Origin: Fimenecus sp052273625
GTDB lineage: Bacteria; Bacillota; Clostridia; Oscillospirales; Acutalibacteraceae
Direction: 5' to 3'
NCBI GenBank assembly: GCA_052273625.1
Contig: DAVZHW010000047.1
Location: 1-12,687, forward strand
Length of the DNA stretch: 12,687 bases
The notes beneath the pieces are model-generated. The model searched no databases. It was not told the origin of the DNA and saw only the letters and a list, made by a program, of their open reading frames with translations. Position 1 is the first letter of the stretch, and each line of letters starts with the position of its first letter. The position numbers and the translations under genes are program-made. Shown piece after piece: positions 9,177 through 12,687 of this stretch.

Positions 9177-9212
9177 ATGCCCAAAAACAGAAAACACCGA
9201 TATTATGGGCAT
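9177..9212. repeat. 7-bp inverted repeat between terminator and promoter
   Basis: ATGCCCA at 9177-9183 and its exact complement TGGGCAT at 9206-9212 are separated by 22 AT-rich bases. It directly follows the terminator T-run and precedes palindrome copy B. Function is unknown; it could be a protein site or chance. Confidence 0.4.
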
Positions 9213-9217
9213 TCCTC

Positions 9218-9238
9218 GACCAACTCACCGAGTTGGTC
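9218..9238. promoter_or_regulatory. Palindrome copy B, candidate operator
   Basis: Perfect 9-bp arms (GACCAACTC and GAGTTGGTC) flank a 3-base centre. Its core matches 15 of 16 bases of the copy at 9133-9148. The right arm overlaps the probable -35 region of the promoter at 9234-9263, so a protein bound here would block or assist RNA polymerase. Candidate binders include the helix-turn-helix of the upstream ImmA/IrrE-like protein or a phage repressor outside the window; both are inference. Confidence 0.6.
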
Positions 9239-9263
9239 ATGAAAAATTTTAAAGAATTATAAT
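9234..9263 (+). promoter_or_regulatory. Probable sigma-A promoter for the replication module
   Basis: A perfect -10 box, TATAAT, lies at 9258-9263. Upstream, TGGTCA at 9234-9239 matches four of six -35 bases with an 18-base spacer, and the region between is AT-rich. Transcription would start near 9270, at the base of the hairpin described next. The weak -35 and the overlapping palindrome suggest regulation. Confidence 0.7.
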
Positions 9264-9267
9264 GTCT

Positions 9268-9295
9268 CTGACAATCAACACAAGGAGATTGTCAG
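9268..9295 (+). promoter_or_regulatory. Hairpin at the predicted 5' end of the leader RNA
   Basis: CTGACAATC (9268-9276) and GATTGTCAG (9287-9295) form a perfect 9-bp stem with a 10-base loop. The stem starts at about the expected transcription start, so it may protect the RNA 5' end or be a binding site. An AAGGAG at 9282-9287 lies in the loop and the first stem base, but no start codon follows at a useful distance. Confidence 0.5.
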
Positions 9296-9307
9296 AAAAA
9301 TATTCCA

Positions 9308-9379
9308 ATGCCCGAAGTGGTCGACCTTAAGGCGGCGGGATACATCAAGAGTCAAATTCACGGCATAGCCGTGGACTGA
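9308..9379 (+). CDS. Possible 23-residue leader peptide
   Basis: ATG at 9308 opens a 23-codon frame ending TGA at 9377-9379 (starts MPEVVDLKAAGYIK). It sits in the leader between the promoter and the attenuator-like hairpin. The peptide is not hydrophobic and shows no run of one amino acid. The only good Shine-Dalgarno match, AAGGAG at 9282-9287, is 20 bases from the ATG, which is too far for normal initiation. A ribosome finishing here would cover the start of the proposed antiterminator strand at 9386. Real translation is uncertain. Confidence 0.25.
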   Translation: MPEVVDLKAAGYIKSQIHGIAVD

Positions 9380-9385
9380 CCAAAG

Positions 9386-9458
9386 ATGTACCCACCGTGC
9401 TTTGTCATGCCATTTTTCGGTTTCAGAGTCGGTGTGTACCATCACATCGGCTCTTTTT
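9386..9458 (+). promoter_or_regulatory. Candidate transcription attenuator (terminator/antiterminator)
   Basis: AGAGTCGGTGTG (9425-9436) pairs along all 12 positions, two as G-U, with CACATCGGCTCT (9443-9454) around the loop TACCAT, and T residues follow to 9458, as in an intrinsic terminator. The upstream GTACCCACC (9388-9396) can instead pair with GGTGTGTAC (9431-9439), 8 of 9 positions, which would destroy the terminator stem. G9397-C9430 adds one pair, and A9386-G9388 can pair with 9440-9442 around a one-base bulge. The two structures exclude each other. No ligand-binding domain that I recognise is present, so the trigger is unknown. Confidence 0.5.
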
Positions 9459-9460
9459 GT

Positions 9461-9503
9461 GTCCCTGCCGCCACCCAATCGGGCGGAAAAGAAAGGCAGG
9501 GAC
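9461..9503 (+). promoter_or_regulatory. Hairpin covering the ribosome binding site of the sigma-like gene
   Basis: GTCCCTGCC (9461-9469) is the exact complement of GGCAGGGAC (9495-9503), which includes the only purine-rich ribosome-binding stretch before the ATG at 9509. A smaller alternative stem, CCGCC (9468-9472) with GGCGG (9482-9486), competes with it. This suggests translational control of the next gene. Confidence 0.5.
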
Positions 9504-9508
9504 TTTAT

Positions 9509-10012
9509 ATGAGAAAGTTCAAAACAGCGGCAAAGAACCGCACCAATTACGTTTATTACACAGCAGAAGGAAAGCCGATTGTTATCACACCTGGAATGGT
9601 TGGCGAAGATGGCAAAGCAGTAACCGAAAGTCTCATTACTATGCTTCATGATTGGGATGACGATGATGTGGATGCAGAACGCCACGAGGAATATTACTGC
9701 CCGGTGCACTATGACGGCTACCACGATGGGGACGGTGACGATGCGGATGACCGCAACCCGTATCTGGAGGATGACACCTACAATCCTTTACAACAGATTC
9801 TGACCTCCATCGCAAACGAAGAGCGTTCTGTTCGTATGGAAAAGCTGAAAGTGGCTCTTTCGGAACTGACGGACAAGCAGAAGGATACCGTTATCAAGAA
9901 ATTCTATCGTGGCATGACCAATGTGCAGATTGCAGCAGAGGAAGGTGTTTCTGAGGCAGCTATCCGTAACAGGCTCACGAAGATTTACGCAACGCTGAAA
10001 AAGAAAATTTGA
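9509..10012 (+). CDS. Sigma-70 region 4-like DNA-binding protein
   Basis: This 167-residue protein ends in a sigma-70 region 4 type helix-turn-helix (about 112-167): a helix around LSELTDKQKDTVIKKFYRG, then TNVQIAAEEGVSEAAIRNRL as the DNA-contacting turn. There is no region 2, so it is not a full sigma factor; related phage and element proteins act as early transcription regulators. The middle (about 50-85) is low-complexity and very acidic, rich in Asp, Tyr and His. The frame is open upstream to an ATG at 9386, but that start lacks a ribosome binding site and falls inside leader structures, so the ATG at 9509 is chosen; its weak site is GGCAGGGA at 9495-9502. It is the first gene after the promoter at 9258-9263, which suits a control role. 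Its target promoter is unknown. Confidence 0.8.
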   Translation: MRKFKTAAKNRTNYVYYTAEGKPIVITPGMVGEDGKAVTESLITMLHDWDDDDVDAERHEEYYCPVHYDGYHDGDGDDADDRNPYLEDDTYNPLQQILTSIANEERSVRMEKLKVALSELTDKQKDTVIKKFYRGMTNVQIAAEEGVSEAAIRNRLTKIYATLKKKI

Positions 10013-10025
10013 AAAAAGTTGATTA

Positions 10026-10052
10026 GAGGGGGTTCGATTCCCCCTCATTTTT
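10026..10052 (+). terminator. Terminator-like hairpin resembling a tRNA T-arm
   Basis: GAGGGGG (10026-10032) and CCCCCTC (10040-10046) form a 7-bp stem around the loop TTCGATT, followed by ATTTTT. It lies 13 bases after the sigma-like gene and could act as a partial terminator that sets expression of the genes below. The stem and loop also match the T-arm of a tRNA exactly in form (five G-C pairs, TTCGATT loop), but no other part of a tRNA is present. Confidence 0.55.
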
Positions 10053-10064
10053 CGCTTATGGACA

Positions 10065-10094
10065 GAGGGGTGAGAAAAACTCCTCGGAAAGGAG
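10065..10094 (+). promoter_or_regulatory. Alternating hairpins over the ribosome binding site of the 69-residue gene
   Basis: CTCCT at 10080-10084 can pair with AGGAG at 10090-10094, hiding the ribosome binding site of the ATG at 10104. As part of ACTCCTC (10079-10085) it can pair instead with GAGGGGT (10065-10071), with one G-U, leaving the site free. This is a possible translational switch; it is read from base pairing only. Confidence 0.35.
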
Positions 10095-10103
10095 CCAAGT
10101 GCA

Positions 10104-10313
10104 ATGGTAAAACACAAAATCTCTATTAACATTGCAAAATCCGGCGGCACACCTTCTCCGGTAGTCCGAAGCGGAACGATGCAGATTCGCAAGAGAATAC
10201 TTGATTTTCTTTTCGGTCAGCAGGTCAACGTTCTGGTTCTGTCTCCAGGTGATTCGGTGCAGACCGTCGAGATTCACGAACTGAAAGGAGGCGAGAACCA
10301 TGACAAACGCTAA
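10104..10313 (+). CDS. Small protein of unknown function, phage or element type
   Basis: The 69-residue product is basic at the start (MVKHKISINIAKSGG) and has a central hydrophobic beta-like stretch (VNVLVLSPG) and a charged tail. I do not recognise a named domain. Similar small proteins occur in this position in Clostridia prophage-like replication modules, as far as I recall. AAAGGAG at 10088-10094 is 9 bases before the ATG. The last 14 bases overlap the start of the next gene, so both are probably translated together. No catalytic motif, signal peptide or membrane segment is visible. Confidence 0.7.
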   Translation: MVKHKISINIAKSGGTPSPVVRSGTMQIRKRILDFLFGQQVNVLVLSPGDSVQTVEIHELKGGENHDKR

Positions 10314-10650
10314 CAAATTTAATCTGCTCCTCGATGTGGTGAAGCTGATGCACTCACTGGCAGACGGACTGGAAGCTGTGGCTTATGCATTTGCCGATAG
10401 CCAGGAAATCTTCGTAGAAGCCAAGGAAGTGTCGAAGCCTGTCGAAACAGGACAACCCACAAAACAGATAGCAGAAAAGGTGCCTACTTTGGCAGATGTC
10501 CGTGCCGTGCTTGCGGTTAAGACGCAGAACGGTATGACAGCCGAAGTAAAGGGTCTGATTACCAAGTACGGTGGCAGCAAGCTGTCGGATGTGGACCCGA
10601 AGCACTATGCAGACCTTATTAAGGATGCGGAGGTGCTTGGCAATGGGTAA
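10300..10650 (+). CDS. Phage-type 116-residue protein, function unknown
   Basis: The N-terminal part (about 1-45) is helical. A Pro/Lys/Thr-rich linker follows (about 45-65), then a conserved C-terminal domain (about 66-116) starting VPTLADVRAVLAVKTQNG and containing KGLITKYGGSKLSDVDP. Phage proteins with this C-terminal domain are often given the label rRNA biogenesis protein rrp5, which I regard as a misannotation by weak similarity. The order sigma-like gene, small genes, this gene, DUF2800 suggests a role in early DNA metabolism. The ATG at 10300 has a very strong AAAGGAGG at 10284-10291, 8 bases away. The stop overlaps the DUF2800 start by 8 bases. Confidence 0.8.
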   Translation: MTNANKFNLLLDVVKLMHSLADGLEAVAYAFADSQEIFVEAKEVSKPVETGQPTKQIAEKVPTLADVRAVLAVKTQNGMTAEVKGLITKYGGSKLSDVDPKHYADLIKDAEVLGNG

Positions 10651-11779
10651 TCACGCACTGCTTTCCCCTTCCAGTTCCCACAGGTGGCTGCAATGCACAC
10701 CGAGTGCGGTATTGGAAACGGAGTTTGAAAACAAGAGCAGCAATGCTGCCGAGGAAGGTACTGCGGCTCACGCTTTATGCGAACACAAGTTGAAAAAGGC
10801 ACTCTGCAGACGCAGTAAGCGTCCGGTATCCCCGTTTAATACGGATGAGATGGAAGAGCATTCAGATGCCTATGTAGAGTTCGTCTTAGAACAGCTTGAA
10901 AAAGCAAAGCAGACCTGCCCTGATCCCTTGGTGCTGGTTGAGCAGAAGGTTGACCTCTCCGATTATGTTCCGGGCGCATACGGAACGGCGGATTGCCTCA
11001 TCGTCTCGGATAACAGTCTCCACATTATCGATATGAAATACGGACTTGGTGTACTCGTTGACGCAGAGGAAAATTCGCAGCTGAAGTGTTACGGCATCGC
11101 AGCACTCAGTACCTATGAAAGCCTGTATGACATTAAGGAAGTTTCCCTTTCGATTTTCCAGCCTCGCAGGGAGAATGTTCAGACATGGACGGTGTCCGTG
11201 GAGGAACTGAAAGCCTGGGCGGAAAACGAACTGAAACCCAAGGCTCAGATGGCTGCCAAGGGAGAGGGCGAATATTGTCCGGGAGACTGGTGTCAATTTT
11301 GCCGTGCGGCGGTCAAGTGCCGTGCGAGGGTAGCAGAAAAACTCCGTATCGCAGAGGAAGAATTCAAACTTCCGCCTTTGCTTACGGATGAGGAGATTGA
11401 AGAAATTCTCCCAATGCTGCCGGACATCACCAAGTGGGCAAACGAAATCAATGCCTATGCCTTGGAGGCGGCACTAAACCACGGGAAGTCGTGGAGCGGG
11501 TTCAAGGTTGTCGAAGGCCGTTCTAATCGTAAGTTTTCCGATGAGGATGCGGTGGCAGCAGCAGCCAAGGAACACGGGTACACAGACATTTACCGTCAGA
11601 GCCTTATCACACTGACAGAGATGCAGAAGCTGATGGGCAAAAAGCAATTCGAGGAAATTCTGGGCGACCTCGTTATCAACCCACCCGGAAAGCCTACCCT
11701 CGTTCCCCTGTCGGATAAGAGGCAGGCAATGAACGTATCAGACGCAAAAAACGAATTCAATGAAATTATGGAGGATTAA
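10643..11779 (+). CDS. DUF2800 Cas4-like PD-(D/E)XK nuclease
   Basis: This 378-residue protein belongs to the phage DUF2800 family, related to Cas4/RecB-type nucleases. The nuclease core is visible: D117 in GTAD, then D130-M-K132 in IIDMKYG, and a following Q-x-K-x-Y stretch. A cysteine cluster, C212, C217, C220 and C226, together with an early Cys in the WLQC motif, resembles the iron-sulfur cluster of Cas4 and AddB. It probably processes DNA ends during phage recombination or replication. The frame is open from 10571, but the ATG at 10643 has GGAGGTG at 10629-10635 and starts the family's usual HALLSPSSSHRWLQC sequence. The stop is 4 bases before the DUF2815 start, so the two are coupled. 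Nuclease activity and cluster binding are inferred from motifs. Confidence 0.9.
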   Translation: MGNHALLSPSSSHRWLQCTPSAVLETEFENKSSNAAEEGTAAHALCEHKLKKALCRRSKRPVSPFNTDEMEEHSDAYVEFVLEQLEKAKQTCPDPLVLVEQKVDLSDYVPGAYGTADCLIVSDNSLHIIDMKYGLGVLVDAEENSQLKCYGIAALSTYESLYDIKEVSLSIFQPRRENVQTWTVSVEELKAWAENELKPKAQMAAKGEGEYCPGDWCQFCRAAVKCRARVAEKLRIAEEEFKLPPLLTDEEIEEILPMLPDITKWANEINAYALEAALNHGKSWSGFKVVEGRSNRKFSDEDAVAAAAKEHGYTDIYRQSLITLTEMQKLMGKKQFEEILGDLVINPPGKPTLVPLSDKRQAMNVSDAKNEFNEIMED

Positions 11780-11783
11780 AATT

Positions 11784-12332
11784 ATGGCAAACGTAAACAG
11801 AACTAAGGTTATCACTGGCAAGAACACTCGTCTTTCTTACTTCCACGGTTGGGAGCCTGTCAGCATCAATGGCGGTGCTGAAAAATATTCCGTATCCGTG
11901 TTGATTCCGAAGGATGACACCGAAACTATCAACGCTATCAACGCTGCTGTGGATGCTGCGATTGAGGAAGGCATCGCCAAGTTCGGCGGCAAGAAACCTA
12001 ACAAGGGTGCAATCAAACTTCCTCTCCGCGATGGCGATGTTGAAAGAGATGATGACGCCTACAAGGGTCATTATTTCGTGAACGCCAACAGCACTACGGC
12101 TCCTCAGATTGTGGACAAGGCGGTTAAGCCTATCCTCGACCGTGATGAAGTCTACTCCGGCTGTTATGCGAGAGTGTCCTTGAACTTCTACGCATTCAAC
12201 TCTAACGGCAATCGTGGCGTTGCCTGCGGTCTTGGCAACATCCAGAAAATCCGTGATGGTGAGTATCTCGGCGGCCGTACTTCCGCAACCGATGATTTTA
12301 CCACTGTTGAGGATGACGATTTCCTGGCTTAA
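11784..12332 (+). CDS. DUF2815 single-stranded-DNA-binding-like protein
   Basis: The 182-residue product matches the phage DUF2815 family, predicted to have an OB fold like T7 gp2.5 and to coat single-stranded DNA during replication or recombination. Visible features are the N-terminal TGKNTRLSY motif, the SVSVLIPKDD strand, the YSGCYARVSLNFYAF strand, and a C-terminal acidic tail ending DDDFLA. Such tails recruit partner proteins in SSB-type proteins. The frame is open from 11760, but the ATG at 11784 with GGAGGA at 11770-11775 is the natural start. It sits directly after the DUF2800 nuclease and before the polymerase, which forms a replication-recombination set. Codon use is GC-richer and more regular than in the restriction genes, which suggests high expression. 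Confidence 0.9.
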   Translation: MANVNRTKVITGKNTRLSYFHGWEPVSINGGAEKYSVSVLIPKDDTETINAINAAVDAAIEEGIAKFGGKKPNKGAIKLPLRDGDVERDDDAYKGHYFVNANSTTAPQIVDKAVKPILDRDEVYSGCYARVSLNFYAFNSNGNRGVACGLGNIQKIRDGEYLGGRTSATDDFTTVEDDDFLA

Positions 12333-12342
12333 GGGTAACCCC

Positions 12343-12372
12343 GGCAGGCGGTGTGAAATACCACCGTCTGCC
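12343..12372 (+). promoter_or_regulatory. Intergenic hairpin before the small membrane protein gene
   Basis: GGCAGGCGGTG (12343-12353) pairs with CACCGTCTGCC (12362-12372) over 11 positions, one of them G-U, with an 8-base loop. No T-run follows, so it is not a usual terminator. It may stabilise or process the mRNA downstream of DUF2815. Confidence 0.5.
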
Positions 12373-12407
12373 ATAAACGAAAATTACGAAATACGAGGTA
12401 AAACGAT

Positions 12408-12599
12408 ATGAACGAATTATACGAATTTATGAAACAGGTCGATGTGATTGTGCTTTTCTGCCTGATCTACGGTCTTGCCATCAACGGCATCGTATGGACG
12501 GTATGCGAAGTCATCAGCTTTATTGTTAAGAAGGTCAAAGCCTTCCGCGAAAAACGTAAGCAGAAAAAGGCTGCACAGAATGAAGATGTGACCGAGTAA
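12408..12599 (+). CDS. Small single-span membrane protein, function unknown
   Basis: The 63-residue product has one hydrophobic segment at about 12-38 (VDVIVLFCLIYGLAINGIVW and on) followed by a strongly basic tail (KKVKAFREKRKQKK) and an acidic end. This predicts an inner-membrane anchor with the tail in the cytoplasm. I do not recognise a family. GAGGT at 12395-12399 lies 8 bases before the ATG at 12408. It sits between DUF2815 and the polymerase and is flanked on both sides by strong hairpins (12343-12372 and 12602-12642). A role in anchoring the replication machinery is possible but not shown. Confidence 0.7.
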   Translation: MNELYEFMKQVDVIVLFCLIYGLAINGIVWTVCEVISFIVKKVKAFREKRKQKKAAQNEDVTE

Positions 12600-12601
12600 A
12601 C

Positions 12602-12642
12602 ATGACGGGCGGCGGAGGATATTCTTCTGCCGTCTTTGTCAT
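12602..12642 (+). promoter_or_regulatory. Extended hairpin before the DNA polymerase gene
   Basis: GGCGGCGGAGG (12608-12618) pairs with CTTCTGCCGTC (12624-12634) over 11 positions, three of them G-U, around a 5-base loop. ATGAC (12602-12606) with GTCAT (12638-12642) adds an outer stem. A TTT follows the inner stem, so partial termination is possible, but RNA processing or stability is equally likely. Confidence 0.5.
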
Positions 12643-12657
12643 AGAAAGGAATGTGCT

Positions 12658-12687
12658 ATGAAAGTATTAAGTATCGATATTGAAACC
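12658..12687 (+). CDS. Phage-type DNA polymerase with DnaQ-like exonuclease start (3' partial)
   Basis: Only ten codons are in the window: MKVLSIDIET. The D-x-E of SIDIET is the first exonuclease motif of DnaQ-like 3'-5' exonucleases and is the normal beginning of the family A DNA polymerase found after DUF2815 in Firmicutes phages and integrated elements. AAAGGA at 12645-12650 lies 7 bases before the ATG. The polymerase part is inferred from gene order; a stand-alone exonuclease cannot be excluded. Confidence 0.7.
   Translation, partial: MKVLSIDIET

Noticed and set aside
9133..9238. CRISPR array
   Set aside because: Only two short palindromic repeats are present, with a terminator between them and no regular spacers or cas genes.
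9386..9508. Earlier start for the sigma-like gene
   Set aside because: There is no ribosome binding site before 9386 and the stretch is taken up by terminator-like and binding-site hairpins.
9950..10060. A tRNA gene ending near 10046
   Set aside because: Only the T-arm shape is present; no matching acceptor, anticodon or D arm was found and the upstream bases encode the sigma-like protein.
11766..12374. 202-codon minus-strand frame
   Set aside because: It is the mirror of the DUF2815 gene, whose regular codon use keeps the opposite frame open by chance.
12214..12411. 65-codon plus-strand frame overlapping the end of DUF2815
   Set aside because: It overlaps a well-supported gene in another frame, runs through a hairpin and has no family resemblance.

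Overview
The window looks like part of a mobile or prophage-derived region of a low-to-mid GC Firmicute, most likely a gut Clostridia species (Lachnospiraceae or Oscillospiraceae type). This rests on strong AGGAGG-type ribosome binding sites, tightly overlapping genes, and the phage-type order of a sigma-like gene, small genes, DUF2800, DUF2815 and a family A DNA polymerase. The taxonomic guess is inference. All genes are on the + strand.

Region 1 (2-9124) is a defence operon. A type I restriction-modification system comes first: hsdM (its 5' end lies outside the window), hsdS and hsdR. Two unrelated zinc metallopeptidase genes follow without a gap: a YgjP-like (DUF45/SprT-like) gene and a large ImmA/IrrE-like gene with a probable C-terminal helix-turn-helix. 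Adjacent genes overlap by 7, 8 and 35 bases, or are 11 bases apart, so they are almost certainly co-transcribed. A strong intrinsic terminator (9152-9176) closes the operon. HsdS would give sequence specificity, HsdM would methylate and HsdR would translocate and cut. The two peptidases may tune or trigger the system, but this is not shown by the sequence.

Region 2 (9125-9508) has no ordinary gene but is dense in signals. It holds two near-identical palindromic 16-mers, the terminator, a 7-bp inverted repeat and a perfect TATAAT -10 box whose -35 region overlaps the second palindrome. Downstream lies a leader of about 240 bases with a 5' hairpin, a possible 23-codon ORF, a terminator-like hairpin with a competing antiterminator pairing, and a hairpin that covers the ribosome binding site of the next gene. 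It looks like an operator-controlled promoter followed by an attenuated leader.

Region 3 (9509-12687) is an early or replication module, visibly GC-richer than region 1. It encodes a sigma-70 region 4-like protein, a 69-residue protein of unknown function, a 116-residue phage-type protein, a DUF2800 Cas4-like nuclease, a DUF2815 single-stranded-DNA-binding-like protein, a 63-residue single-span membrane protein, and the first ten codons of a DnaQ-type exonuclease/DNA polymerase. Several intergenic hairpins punctuate it.

The most promising points for follow-up are the coupling of a type I system to two distinct metallopeptidases, and the operator/attenuator region that separates this cargo from the replication genes.
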